A stretch of DNA of 52,425 nucleotides from CAVRUH01 sp963822595 (GCA_963822595.1 CAWGIG010000006.1:1-52425); one strand, 5' to 3'; counted from the stretch's first letter, positions 8,213-18,491 are shown. Program-made: numbers and translations. The notes: generated from the letters alone by a model not told the origin.

Positions 8213-8797
8213 TTAAGTTGTAGATTCAACAAATATGAGACTTTCAGCCATTTCGATAATGATATGGATCGCAGCCATATGAGCTTCTTGGATACGATCG
8301 GAAGTGGTGAAACCATCAATACTGAGTTCTAGATCCGCAACACCTTTAAGTTTGCCTCCCCCTTTTCCTAAAAAAGCCATCGTATTCAATCCAAGATTTT
8401 TCGCTGTTTGGAACGCTTTTACAATATTCGGAGAGTTTCCACTGGTTGTTAATCCGACAAAAAGATCGCCGGGTTTGCCATAAGCCTCGACACCTCTTGA
8501 AAATATCGACTCAAAGTTCAGATCATTTGCAGTGCAAGTGATGTGTCCGGCATCATTCAACGCAATCGCAGGTAATGCAGGGCGAGAGGCTCTAAAAAAT
8601 CCTGTTAATTCCTCGGCAAAATGAGCAGCATCGCAGAGGCTTCCGCCATTTCCGGCGAGGATCACTTTATTTCCTTGTTGAAAGGTATTGGATAGAAGTA
8701 CGGCGGCATCTTCAATAAATTTAAGGGCATGGGGTTGCTCTAGTTGTGCTACGGCATCGATAGAGTCTTTCACAGATTTTATTATTTGGTTCTGCAT
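8213..8797 (-). CDS. gmhA: Phosphoheptose (sedoheptulose-7-phosphate) isomerase
   Basis: I use ATG 8797 (GGTGG about 7 bases upstream), giving 194 residues, the usual GmhA length; the open frame continues 46 codons upstream but that part translates a repeat. It is a SIS-domain enzyme converting sedoheptulose 7-phosphate to D-glycero-manno-heptose 7-phosphate, the first step to LPS heptose. Visible motifs are AGNGGSLCDAAHFAEELTG, with the conserved Glu in EELTG, the phosphate-binding TTSGNSPN, GKGGGKLKG, and DRIQEAHMAAIH with the catalytic His. The EELTG and RIQE.H motifs favour GmhA over DiaA. Its presence suggests that this organism's LPS core contains heptose, unlike the Kdo-only core of Chlamydiaceae. 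Confidence 0.9.
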   Translation of the reverse strand: MQNQIIKSVKDSIDAVAQLEQPHALKFIEDAAVLLSNTFQQGNKVILAGNGGSLCDAAHFAEELTGFFRASRPALPAIALNDAGHITCTANDLNFESIFSRGVEAYGKPGDLFVGLTTSGNSPNIVKAFQTAKNLGLNTMAFLGKGGGKLKGVADLELSIDGFTTSDRIQEAHMAAIHIIIEMAESLIFVESTT

Positions 8798-8861
8798 TTT
8801 GTTGCCACCTTCAAACATTATTACAGGTATTTTCTCAATTCTTAAGATTAGTAGCAAGTAA

Positions 8862-8980
8862 TTAACCACGAAGAAACGAAGAAAACGAAGGACACGCGAA
8901 GATTTAAGAAAAAAAAGAATTTTCCATTTTTTCAAGAATCTTCGTGTGTCCTTCGTTTTTCTTCGTTTCTTCGTGGCTAA
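8862..8980. repeat. Long inverted repeat built on a CGAAGAAACGAAG unit
   Basis: The left arm is 8862-8904 and the right arm 8937-8980. They pair over about 43 bases with two mismatches and one single-base indel, around a 32-base loop. Both arms carry CCACGAAGAAACGAAG followed by CGAAGGACAC. RNA from this region would fold into a very stable hairpin. It lies just upstream of gmhA on the minus strand. A diverged relative occurs at 48259-48384. Repeats of this wording are widespread in environmental bacterial genomes; their function is not known to me. Confidence 0.85.
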
Positions 8981-8985
8981 GATTT

Positions 8986-9157
8986 GGCAAGAGAACGGTT
9001 AATAAGGATAAGATTAAATGAGATACTTTTATTTAATATCTTATATTGATTAGATTATTATTATTAATAATAAACACGGAAATGCTTATTTAATTAAAAT
9101 TAAACACTCAATAAAAGTTAATCCGATCAATCTTATCCTTATTATCCTGTCTCTTGG
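8986..9157. repeat. AT-rich segment bounded by near-perfect terminal inverted repeats
   Basis: A 16-base perfect inverted pair, TAATAAGGATAAGATT at 9000-9015 and its complement at 9129-9144, extends outward with few mismatches to 8986 and 9157. The 113 bases inside are very AT-rich and contain no gene. The shape suggests a small non-autonomous mobile element or its remnant, inserted next to the hairpin repeat at 8862-8980. A separate small hairpin (TCCTGCAG, 10-base loop, CTGCAGGA) lies at 9183-9208. Nothing else is seen between gmhA and the gene at 9256. Confidence 0.5.
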
Positions 9158-9255
9158 GTTCTTGCTTATCTTGTAAAAGCATTCCTGCAGCTTATTAAAA
9201 CTGCAGGAGTGCAGTGTTTTCGAAATTATAGGCTTACTTCTAAGCTATAAGATCA

Positions 9256-9585
9256 TTATTTTCGAAACTCAGGCCGACCTGTTCTTGCATTAATTCCAAA
9301 ATCTACGTTCCCTGAATTGTTGCCTGAATGAGGAGGAATCTGACCTCGGCTCACTACAGCCACGGGTCTTGCATTTGGATCCCTTGCTCCAGGGACTTGC
9401 CGAGCCGCTACAAGCACTTCCCCTGCTACAACTTGGGTTGTTGTTGTTGTAAGAACTGCACCACCACCGGGCAACGGTGTTATTTCCCTTGTGACAACAG
9501 CTGGTGGTTGATAAACGGGTTGATAACCAACTACTTGGTATCCTACTGGGTATCTTGGACCATTTGGATTTACATAACCTGACAT
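9256..9585 (-). CDS. Small Pro/Gly/Val-rich hypothetical protein
   Basis: A 109-residue protein starting at ATG 9585 with a strong AAGGAG seven bases upstream, which supports that it is a real gene. The N-terminus is Tyr/Pro-rich (MSGYVNPNGPRYPVGYQVV, then GYQPVYQPP), the middle is a Val/Thr stretch (AVLTTTTTQVV) and the end is polar (NNSGNVDFGINARTG). There is no signal peptide, membrane helix or Cys. The YPVGYQ/YQPVYQ pattern recalls proline-tyrosine-rich adaptor or coat-like proteins, but I do not recognise a family. It is divergent from the glucan synthase gene. Confidence 0.65.
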   Translation of the reverse strand: MSGYVNPNGPRYPVGYQVVGYQPVYQPPAVVTREITPLPGGGAVLTTTTTQVVAGEVLVAARQVPGARDPNARPVAVVSRGQIPPHSGNNSGNVDFGINARTGRPEFRK

Positions 9586-9708
9586 CGTTGACTCCTTGGT
9601 TTTTGGGTTTTTGGTTAAATAAGCTTAATTTAGTGCCCACGCATTAAGAAAAGTTAAAGATAATATTAAAATCACAAAAATTTCACAAAATAGGTGTAAA
9701 TTTAAAAT

Positions 9709-9738
9709 TTGACAAAAACGGAAAAAAGGTAAAATATA
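9709..9738 (+). promoter_or_regulatory. Candidate promoter of the cyclic glucan synthase gene
   Basis: A consensus TTGACA at 9709-9714 is followed by AT-rich hexamers: TAAAAT at 15-base spacing or AAATAT at 17-base spacing, and then ATG 9771. The -35 is clear, the -10 is not well defined. Confidence 0.35.
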
Positions 9739-9770
9739 AGATTATATAAGACATTGGAAAATATAGAGTT

Positions 9771-12700
9771 ATGCCTGCTCCAGACTTAACAGATTCTTTT
9801 GAATTAACGGATCCGTTTGCGGTGAATGTGAAATTTATCCAGTGTCGCATCGGCAGTGAAGATTTCTCACAAAAGCGACCCGTACGACAAGAGCTGTTAT
9901 CTCATGAGGCGTTGATCCTTCTTGCTCGGACTCTGAGTAAAAGATACAAGGTTACCTTTAAAGAGGAAGAGGGGGTTAATCTTCAGCGTGAATATAATAA
10001 ACACATTCGCATGCTCAAAAACGCTTATCTGCAGCTGTCAGAAGCAGAAGATGAAAAGACTCCATTGCCGACAGGGAGTGAATGGATCGTTGATAATTAC
10101 CCGCTCTTGGAGCAGCACGCGAATATAGTCCATCGGTTTCTGAAGGGAAGTTTAAATAAGGTCCTTCCGAAGATAGATGAGGGGCCTTATAAAGGATATC
10201 CTAGAATATATTTATACACCTTTGAGTTATTACAGAATACCGACTCGTCTGCGGACAAGGATATCCTCAATCAATTTATTTATAGCTCCCAGCATGCTGA
10301 GCCTTTGACGATGCGAGAGCTCTGGGCATTCCCGATTATGTTTAGGCTGGTTCTCTTTGCAAGTTTAGCTTCCTTGGCGCAATTCAACTTAGTGACAAAA
10401 AACCAATCTGAGAGAGCTGGAAAAGTCATTGACGATATCTTTTCTACGAAACAAAAAAACGCATCGGATGCCATATTATCTCTAGCTAAAAAGATGCAAG
10501 AGAATCCAAATCTATGGGCAGCTGGGTCGACTGTATACTTATTGCAGAAGCTTAGAGAGCGCGGTTCCCAAGGGGCTTTATGTATTGAGTGGTTAAAACA
10601 GAATATGGAAGAAATGGGGTGCGATCCGCAAACTGTTGTGAGTGATGTACTGCATTTACTTTCAACAAACCAGATTTCGATTTCGCACTGTTTCGCACTC
10701 TTTAGAAAAATATCGATTGAGAATTGGGAAGACTGGTTTGAAGAGGTTTCGTTACTGCACGGAATATTAAGGCAGGATCCGGCAGGAATTTATGAAAAAA
10801 GCAATTTTTCAACACGGAACCTATGTAGAAGTCGGATAGAAAAAATAGCGAAAGTTCTGATGGAGAACGAGACTGAAGTCGGGAAAAAGCTTATAGCTTT
10901 CACTAAACAAAAATATCCAACTTATGTTAAGGAAATGGCGCCCATTTTTGGAAGTGTTTGTTATTACCTTATTGATGAGGAAGGCATTGTCTTATTTGAA
11001 AAACATCTGAATGTGCCTATATCATTTTCACAACGCATCATAAGATGGGCGAAGAAAAATGCATTTCCCCTATGGTTATCCTCCTTCTTTCTAACCGCCA
11101 TAACAATCACACTGATTCCCATCCTCCAGCTTTATTCGTATGGTTCCAGTTGGTTTACACTCATATCGATGTCTATACTGATGTCAATCCTTGCCAGCGA
11201 AATCAGCTACCAGTTTCTTCAATGGATAATTTTTCATTTTGTTACTCCTAAACCGTTACCTAAATTAAGCATAAAAGAATCGCATAAAGAGGAATATCAA
11301 ACTTTAGTAGCCATTCAAACCATCTTTACAAGTAGAGAAAAAATTCATGAATTGATTGAGGAACTGGAAATACATTGTCTATCTAATAACGAACAGAACA
11401 TTCAATTTGGGATTGTAGCAGACTTCGTTGACGCCAAAGAAAAGCAATTAGCGGAAGATAAAGACCTCGAAATGTATGCAAAACAATTAATCGATAGGCT
11501 TAATTCCCATCTTCCTAAATATTTTCTCTTTACTAGAGATCGAAAATGGAGCAGCTCGGAACAGTTATTTATCGGATGGGAAAGAAAGAGAGGGAAAATC
11601 CATGAAATGAATCAATTCATCCTTGGAAAGGATCCTGAAGACCTTCATTTGATATGTGGAAATGCGAATATCATTAGATCTGCGAAATATGTGATTACCC
11701 TCGATGAAGACACTCGAATTCCACCGGGGAATGCAGCAAAATTAATTGCTACCATTGCACACCCTTTAAACAAAGCCGTCTTTGATAATAATGAAGGAAA
11801 GATCATCAGAGGTTATGCGATCATACAGCCAAGTTTAGACGCCCCTTTCGGGAAAAGTATGCTCTCCAAATTTTCTGATTTATTTTCGGAAGCTCCCGGA
11901 ACGGATCCATACTCAAGATTAATTTCGAACATCACGCAAGATTTATTTAATGTCGGATCTTATGTAGGAAAAGGTGTATATGATGTTTCAGCATTTGAAA
12001 CTGCATTGAAAGGATGGATTCCTGAAGGAAGAATACTAAGTCACGATTTGCTAGAAGGAAGCTTTGCGCGTGCAGGCCTGGCATCGGACATTAACCTTTT
12101 AGATAGCTTTCCTCTCAACTACCACAGCTTTGCTAAGAGATTGCATCGATGGACGCGTGGGGACTGGCAATTGCTTTGGTGGTTGTTTTCAAAGATACCT
12201 AATCAATATTTTGAATGGGTTCCTACCCCCTTATCGCCACTCCGCCGTTGGATTCTTTTAGACAATTTACGAAGGAGCCTTGTAACAACGTCGGCGTTAA
12301 TCGTGTTAATTGCCGGTTTCAGTGTTCTTCCAGGGCATCCGCTAGAATGGTTTATTTATGTATTCCTTGCTATAAACCTACGCTTAATAACAACAGCTTT
12401 GGATGCTATTTTTATCCCTGTATCCAGGCCTGAACATATCATACCCATCTATTTCAGAATCTCCCATGAACTGAAAAAACAATTTAAACAAGCCATTCTT
12501 AGAACCTCTTTTATACCTGCTCTAGCCTACCTCCAAGCCGATGCCATCGTAACGACACTTTACAGATTATTCATCTCCCATAAACACTTTTTAGTATGGA
12601 CCCCTACGGCTTATATTGAAGAGAGGAACAAACGATCTATTACGAATGAAATCAATGAATTTATAACACCTCTAATTCTTACCACGATAATTTACACCCC

Positions 12701-15700
12701 TTTTGGGATCCTACACCCTTACAAAGCTATGTTCGCCGCGCCTTTATTTATACTTTGGTATTTAGCACCTTGGTTAGCGTACAGCTTCGACGGACCTCCC
12801 GAAAAAAAGGTCATCAAATTAAATAAAAATGAAAAGCGCAAGCTTATCTCATTAGCTTGGGATACCTGGAAATACTTCGATGAACAAATTACTGAACAAA
12901 CGAATTTTCTTGTTCCTGACAATATACAAATGGTCCCCCAGCCTGTTGTAGCCATGCGAACTTCCCCAACAAATATTGGATTTCAATTTATGTGTGGGTT
13001 ATCAGCATACGACTTTGGATTTATCTGTGCTCCGGACATGCTGCATCGATTTAAAAAGGCCTTTGAAACAATTGACAAACTAGAAAAATTTAAAGGACAT
13101 CTTTACAATTGGTATGATATCTCTACATTAAGGCCGCTTTATCCGAAATATGTTTCGACTGTGGACAGTGGCAACCTTATCTGCTTCTATATCACCCTTC
13201 GATCGGCGCTAAAAGACCTAACAAACGATTTAATATTCACGCATAAGCATTGGAATCACCTTCTCAATCTGATGGATGATTTGGATTCTAAATTGATAAA
13301 AACCATTCCTATAAAAATGGATACTCTGCTTAGTCGCCTTTCAACGATAAAAGAAGTGGTCGAAAAACAAGCTCCTAGCGCCTCTCTTGAACTGCTTCAG
13401 GAACAGATGCATAATATATTTACGATCGGTTCAATGAACAGTGTTCTAGAGGTGTCTGAAAGTTTGCATGAGGTTAGAAAACTTATAAGTGAAATACCTA
13501 TTCCGGATGAAATAAAGACTGCAATTTTAAATGAAATAACAGCCCTACTACGAGCCCCCATTCCATCTTGGAAAGAATCGATATCCTATTCAAACAGAAT
13601 TTTAGAATTGATTCATCATCTGCATCCAATTTGTGATGAACTTAAAGATAAGGCCGGCACCGAAAAATTCTACGAATGTTATGAAAAATTAAAGCAATGC
13701 AACAAGGAATTTTTTCGAACTTGCACATTTATCATTTCCACCACACATGAATTAATCGATAAATGCACGCAACACATTCAAAACACTGACTTTAATTTCT
13801 TATACTCCCCTAAAGAAAGGCTTCTTACAATCGGTTATCAGGTTGAAAGTAATGTTAATGACCCTAACTATTATACCTTTTTGGCTTCGGAGTCTTGCCT
13901 CACTAGCCTCATCGCCGTCGCCAAGGGCGACGTCGAACCCAAACACTGGTTTGCCCTTGGGAGACAGCTTGTTAAAACCGGTGAAGGCAAATGCCTGTTG
14001 TCATGGTCAGGATCAACTTTTGAATACCTCATGCCATTTATTCTAATCAATCCTCTTCCAAAAACCCTTCTGAGAGAAAGTTATAAAGTATGCGTTCTTG
14101 CACAAATTCAGTACGGTAAACAACACAAACTCCCTTGGGGTATTTCTGAATCCGGTTATGGAATCACCGACATTGACGGTAACTACCAATATAGAGGGTT
14201 TGGCATTCCTGAATTGGGTCTTAAAAGAGGCCTCCATGAAGATTTAGTTATTTCGCCTTATTCAACCCTTCTCTCTTTGTCCTTTGCCCCTAGAGAGGCG
14301 CTAGAAAATATAGCCTACCTTGAAAGAGAAGGGGCACGAGGAAAGTATGGCTTCTATGAATCAATTGATTATACCCCAAGTCGTTTAACAAAAAATGAAA
14401 AGAGCTACATCTTAGAATCGCACCTCGGACACCATCAAGGAATGATTCTAACATCGATCAATAACTTTTTGAACAATGGCATTCTACAGAAAAGATTTGA
14501 AGGATGTGCCCATATAGAAGCCTTCACCTCTTTTCTTGAAGAGCAATTTCCCTTCCATGGTCCGACCATACAATTGTTAAAGCCAAAAGCAGATAAATAC
14601 CTCCAAGCCATGAGAGAAAAACGTGTACCGAAAGAGAGATCTATATTTTCACCACACACTCCTTACCCGGATACACATTTATTATCTAACGGTAAAATAA
14701 GTGAAATGATTGACAATTCGGGAAGCGGATACCTATTCTATAAAAGATCGATAGCTTTAACGCGTTGGAAATCAAGGCCTATAAGTAATGATAAAGGTTA
14801 TTACATTTTCATCAAAGATATAGAAAGCAAAGAAGTTTGGTCTCTCGGTTACCAACCAACGAGAGTCGATTCAAAAGATTACCAAGTTATTTACAGCGCG
14901 GAAAAAGTAACAATACTTCGCAGTGATTTTGGTATAGATATATCGTGTGAGATAACCATTTCCCCTGAAAATAACGCTGAAATTCGAAAGCTCACTTTCA
15001 CTAATAAGACCTCAAAGAAAAGAAAACTTGAAATTACGAGTTATGGTGAAGTCACTTTAACCTCGCTATTTTCGGACATAAATCACCCAACCTTCTCAAA
15101 CATGTTTATCGAAAGTGAATTTAACCAACAATATGACGCTCTTATCTTTCGGAGAGTACCTAGAAGTGAAGATGAAAAAGAGGTTTTCCTCGGGCATATG
15201 ATTATCTATTCCGTATGCTGGAGTAGATTGCAATGGGATACAAATCGCCGTACTTTTATAGGACGTAATAATAATATTCATAATCCTGAAGCAATGAAGA
15301 GCTCTATACCTTTCCTAGGAGGTTCAAAACGGACCTTAGACCCTATATTTTCCTTAAGACCTATAGTCGAACTGAACCCAAATGGTACAGAATCAATCTC
15401 TTTTGTAACTACTGCAGCAGATACGAAAGATGAGTTAATCCAAATCATTAAAAGCTACTTCTCTCCCAATTCAATCAATCGAGCCTTTGAAATGAGTCTT
15501 GCAAGAAGCAATGTTGAAGTTCGCTATGAGCAAATACCGATTGAAAAAATCCATTTGTTTCAGGAATTTTCAAGAACGATATTTTTCTATCCCATTCCCA
15601 TGACCCAAAACTTAGAGGCACGAATTACTAATCGCCTACAGCAGGAATCTCTCTGGAGATTTGGAATATCCGGTGATTTTCCCATCGTGTTAGTCGTGTT

Positions 15701-18491
15701 AACAGAACAAAAGCAGCTCTCGATGCTGAAAGATCTAATGACATGCCATCAGTATTTAGACAGAAGATGCCTTAACTACGATCTTGTGATTATTAATGAA
15801 ATCGTGGAAGGTTATCGGGCAGAATTCCATGATGAACTTTTAAATCTTTTATCAATTACTTCATCTGGATCTAAAGGGGATACAACTGAAAAGCGCGGCG
15901 GTATCTTTATCCTAAAAAGACAAGACATGTCCAAGGAAGAAATCAACTTGTTAGAATCGCTTGCACAAGAATACTACACAGAAAAAGATAATAAAATCGT
16001 CAAATCAAATAATGCGCCAACAAGTAGTATCACAAAGCCTATTCGCGAATCTATCCGCTACCATAAAATCGATCCAAAGGAATTTGAAAAGGTTCAATTC
16101 TACAACGGGCGCGGGGGATTTATTGATAATGGAAAGGCCTACAGAATATTTACCAGTCCTGATAGGGTCTGTCCGCATCCGTGGAGCAATATTATCGGTT
16201 CGAAATCCTTTGGTTTTTTGATTACCGAAACCGGCGGGGGATATACTTGGTCTGAAAACTGCCAAGAGAATAGACTAACCCCTTGGAATCCAGACCCCAT
16301 CACAGATCCTGTTCAAGAAGCTATTTTTATCAGAGATTCCTCAAATAAACAGTTCTTTTCTATAATGAGTCCTCCGAGCATCGTTGAAAATCATTTTGGA
16401 TATACAAGTTTTCATCATGATCGACCAGATATCGACGCCGATCTGATTGTTTCAAGCTCCCTCGATAAAAAAGTAAAATGGTGGAATCTTAAAATCAGTA
16501 ACAAGAGTTTGTCTTATAAACAAATAGAAGTGTTTCTTTTTGTCGATCTACTCCTCGGCACCATCGCGATGAAAAATAAATCTCAGCTTATTACGGATTT
16601 CGATTCCAAATTCCAAATAATTCATGCAACAAACAATTTTAACGGACCCTATTCCGGCAGAAGCGTGTTCATTGGTTCAAGTGAAACCATTCACTCCTTT
16701 ACAACTAGTAAAAGAGAATTTATCGGAAGAAATTTAAGTGTCCTTTTTCCTGCAGCTCTTTGCGTTGATACAAAACTTGCAACTCTTAGAAATCAAATAT
16801 CTTCCGGAAACGATGTTGCAGGCGTGATCCATCTAGTGCTTCAAGTCCCACCCGCTGAGGAAAAAGAGGTTCTTTTCTTCCTTGGGGAAGAAAATACCCT
16901 TAAGGAAGCTCGTGAATCCTCTATTTCATATAAAAGCTTTGCAACATGGAAAACAGAGTGGGATAAGGTAAAAGACTTCTGGAACGATTTGACTAACAAA
17001 ATTCAGGTCAAAACAAATGATCCTTCCTTTGATATTCTCGTAAATGGCTGGCTTCTCTATCAAACATTATCCTGCCGCATCCTAGCTAAAACTGGTTACT
17101 ACCAGTGTAGTGGAGCCATAGGGTTTCGAGATCAACTCCAAGACTCCATGGCCCTTCTGAGTGTGGATCCTAAGAAAGCACGAAGTCAATTGATTCTTCA
17201 TGCATCAAGACAGTTTGTAGAAGGCGATGTACAACACTGGTGGAACCCTCAAAGTGGTAAGGGAATTCGAACACGCTTTTCCGATGACTACCTCTGGATG
17301 CCATATTCCCTTCTAAAGTACCTCGAAGTCACCGGCGATTATACTATTCTAGAAGAAGAAATCCCTTTTCTTGAAGGCGAACAACTTAAGGACAATCAAC
17401 AGGAAATCTTTTTCCAACCTAAAGTCTCTTCGAAAAAGGCTTCTCTGTATGACCATTGTATTATAGCACTCGACCGAGCTTTAACATTTGGCATCCATGG
17501 TCTTCCTTTGATGGGTTGCGGCGATTGGAATGACGGCATGAACGAAGTGGGTGTTCACGGCAAAGGGGAAAGTGTCTGGTTAGGATGGTTCTTATATGAC
17601 ATTCTAAACCGATTCCAAAAAGTTTCGGAATTAAAAAACGATTTCCCTCGTGCCAACAACTATAAAGATAATTCCGAGAATTTATTAAAAAAGATGGAAG
17701 AGTCAGGTTGGGATGGAGATTGGTATCGCCGCGCCTATTTTGATGATGGCACACCCCTTGGGTCAAAGCTCGATGATGCGTGTGAAATCGACTCCATCAG
17801 TCAATCTTGGGCCGTAATTTCTCAAGGAGCGATGAAAGAACGACAGGTACAATGCATCGCTTCGGCAATAAAACATTTGTTAAAAGTCGATAGCAAAGTT
17901 ATTCGTCTTTTAACACCCCCGTTTGGAAATACTAAACTTAAACCCGGCTATATAAAAGCCTATCCGGAGGGTGTACGGGAAAATGGAGCGCAATACACTC
18001 ATGCCGCAACCTGGCTCATTCTCGCAACAACCATGTTAGGTAAAGGAAACCAGGCTTATGAACTTTTTAGGATGATAAACCCTATCAATCATACTTTAGA
18101 TAATCAAGGCGTCGAAAAATATCGAGGTGAACCTTACGTGCTAAGTGGCGACGTCTATTCTGAGCCCCCCTACGACGGACAAGCGGGGTGGACATGGTAT
18201 ACCGGAGCTGCAGGATGGTTGTATACTGTCGCCCTTGAGGGAATCCTAGGGTTTAAAATTCGTGGAGATCATTTCACTATTGATCCTTGCATCCCAGCAG
18301 CCTGGAAGAATTTTGAAATAAAATACCGTAGAGAAAATATCCTCTATGACATTCGGGTAACAAACCCAGAAGGTGTAGAGCATGGGGTCAAAGAGGTCAA
18401 AATCGACGGTAAAGTCTGTGAAGACAAAAAAATCCCTTTCAACATCGACCCATCAACAGAAAAAACAATCCTCATAGAAGTTCTCATGTAA
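9771..18491 (+). CDS. Cyclic beta-1,2-glucan synthase (GT84 glucosyltransferase plus GH94 phosphorylase)
   Basis: 2906 residues, close to the 2830-2870 of rhizobial NdvB/ChvB and Brucella Cgs. In order: a cytosolic N-terminal domain; membrane helices about 432-490; a GT84 domain with VITLDEDTRIP (about 640-650) as the DxD-like site and RLHRWTRGDWQLLWW (about 790-803) as the Q/RxxRW-like site; more membrane helices about 834-1005; a glycoamylase-like domain with GISESGYG, GFGIPELGLKRGLHEDLVIS (about 1455-1500); carbohydrate-binding sandwich domains; and a C-terminal GH94 domain with GCGDWNDGMNE (about 2582), which holds the DWND signature. The enzyme initiates, elongates, trims and cyclises UDP-glucose-derived glucan at the inner membrane; the product goes to the periplasm for osmotic adaptation or host membrane interaction. 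No export gene (NdvA/ChvA) is in the window. All catalytic blocks look intact. Confidence 0.93.
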   Translation: MPAPDLTDSFELTDPFAVNVKFIQCRIGSEDFSQKRPVRQELLSHEALILLARTLSKRYKVTFKEEEGVNLQREYNKHIRMLKNAYLQLSEAEDEKTPLPTGSEWIVDNYPLLEQHANIVHRFLKGSLNKVLPKIDEGPYKGYPRIYLYTFELLQNTDSSADKDILNQFIYSSQHAEPLTMRELWAFPIMFRLVLFASLASLAQFNLVTKNQSERAGKVIDDIFSTKQKNASDAILSLAKKMQENPNLWAAGSTVYLLQKLRERGSQGALCIEWLKQNMEEMGCDPQTVVSDVLHLLSTNQISISHCFALFRKISIENWEDWFEEVSLLHGILRQDPAGIYEKSNFSTRNLCRSRIEKIAKVLMENETEVGKKLIAFTKQKYPTYVKEMAPIFGSVCYYLIDEEGIVLFEKHLNVPISFSQRIIRWAKKNAFPLWLSSFFLTAITITLIPILQLYSYGSSWFTLISMSILMSILASEISYQFLQWIIFHFVTPKPLPKLSIKESHKEEYQTLVAIQTIFTSREKIHELIEELEIHCLSNNEQNIQFGIVADFVDAKEKQLAEDKDLEMYAKQLIDRLNSHLPKYFLFTRDRKWSSSEQLFIGWERKRGKIHEMNQFILGKDPEDLHLICGNANIIRSAKYVITLDEDTRIPPGNAAKLIATIAHPLNKAVFDNNEGKIIRGYAIIQPSLDAPFGKSMLSKFSDLFSEAPGTDPYSRLISNITQDLFNVGSYVGKGVYDVSAFETALKGWIPEGRILSHDLLEGSFARAGLASDINLLDSFPLNYHSFAKRLHRWTRGDWQLLWWLFSKIPNQYFEWVPTPLSPLRRWILLDNLRRSLVTTSALIVLIAGFSVLPGHPLEWFIYVFLAINLRLITTALDAIFIPVSRPEHIIPIYFRISHELKKQFKQAILRTSFIPALAYLQADAIVTTLYRLFISHKHFLVWTPTAYIEERNKRSITNEINEFITPLILTTIIYTPFGILHPYKAMFAAPLFILWYLAPWLAYSFDGPPEKKVIKLNKNEKRKLISLAWDTWKYFDEQITEQTNFLVPDNIQMVPQPVVAMRTSPTNIGFQFMCGLSAYDFGFICAPDMLHRFKKAFETIDKLEKFKGHLYNWYDISTLRPLYPKYVSTVDSGNLICFYITLRSALKDLTNDLIFTHKHWNHLLNLMDDLDSKLIKTIPIKMDTLLSRLSTIKEVVEKQAPSASLELLQEQMHNIFTIGSMNSVLEVSESLHEVRKLISEIPIPDEIKTAILNEITALLRAPIPSWKESISYSNRILELIHHLHPICDELKDKAGTEKFYECYEKLKQCNKEFFRTCTFIISTTHELIDKCTQHIQNTDFNFLYSPKERLLTIGYQVESNVNDPNYYTFLASESCLTSLIAVAKGDVEPKHWFALGRQLVKTGEGKCLLSWSGSTFEYLMPFILINPLPKTLLRESYKVCVLAQIQYGKQHKLPWGISESGYGITDIDGNYQYRGFGIPELGLKRGLHEDLVISPYSTLLSLSFAPREALENIAYLEREGARGKYGFYESIDYTPSRLTKNEKSYILESHLGHHQGMILTSINNFLNNGILQKRFEGCAHIEAFTSFLEEQFPFHGPTIQLLKPKADKYLQAMREKRVPKERSIFSPHTPYPDTHLLSNGKISEMIDNSGSGYLFYKRSIALTRWKSRPISNDKGYYIFIKDIESKEVWSLGYQPTRVDSKDYQVIYSAEKVTILRSDFGIDISCEITISPENNAEIRKLTFTNKTSKKRKLEITSYGEVTLTSLFSDINHPTFSNMFIESEFNQQYDALIFRRVPRSEDEKEVFLGHMIIYSVCWSRLQWDTNRRTFIGRNNNIHNPEAMKSSIPFLGGSKRTLDPIFSLRPIVELNPNGTESISFVTTAADTKDELIQIIKSYFSPNSINRAFEMSLARSNVEVRYEQIPIEKIHLFQEFSRTIFFYPIPMTQNLEARITNRLQQESLWRFGISGDFPIVLVVLTEQKQLSMLKDLMTCHQYLDRRCLNYDLVIINEIVEGYRAEFHDELLNLLSITSSGSKGDTTEKRGGIFILKRQDMSKEEINLLESLAQEYYTEKDNKIVKSNNAPTSSITKPIRESIRYHKIDPKEFEKVQFYNGRGGFIDNGKAYRIFTSPDRVCPHPWSNIIGSKSFGFLITETGGGYTWSENCQENRLTPWNPDPITDPVQEAIFIRDSSNKQFFSIMSPPSIVENHFGYTSFHHDRPDIDADLIVSSSLDKKVKWWNLKISNKSLSYKQIEVFLFVDLLLGTIAMKNKSQLITDFDSKFQIIHATNNFNGPYSGRSVFIGSSETIHSFTTSKREFIGRNLSVLFPAALCVDTKLATLRNQISSGNDVAGVIHLVLQVPPAEEKEVLFFLGEENTLKEARESSISYKSFATWKTEWDKVKDFWNDLTNKIQVKTNDPSFDILVNGWLLYQTLSCRILAKTGYYQCSGAIGFRDQLQDSMALLSVDPKKARSQLILHASRQFVEGDVQHWWNPQSGKGIRTRFSDDYLWMPYSLLKYLEVTGDYTILEEEIPFLEGEQLKDNQQEIFFQPKVSSKKASLYDHCIIALDRALTFGIHGLPLMGCGDWNDGMNEVGVHGKGESVWLGWFLYDILNRFQKVSELKNDFPRANNYKDNSENLLKKMEESGWDGDWYRRAYFDDGTPLGSKLDDACEIDSISQSWAVISQGAMKERQVQCIASAIKHLLKVDSKVIRLLTPPFGNTKLKPGYIKAYPEGVRENGAQYTHAATWLILATTMLGKGNQAYELFRMINPINHTLDNQGVEKYRGEPYVLSGDVYSEPPYDGQAGWTWYTGAAGWLYTVALEGILGFKIRGDHFTIDPCIPAAWKNFEIKYRRENILYDIRVTNPEGVEHGVKEVKIDGKVCEDKKIPFNIDPSTEKTILIEVLM

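Noticed and set aside
8213..8935. gmhA starting at 8935 (240 residues)
   Set aside because: The extra N-terminus translates the inverted repeat at 8862-8980; ATG 8797 has a ribosome site and gives the family's normal length.
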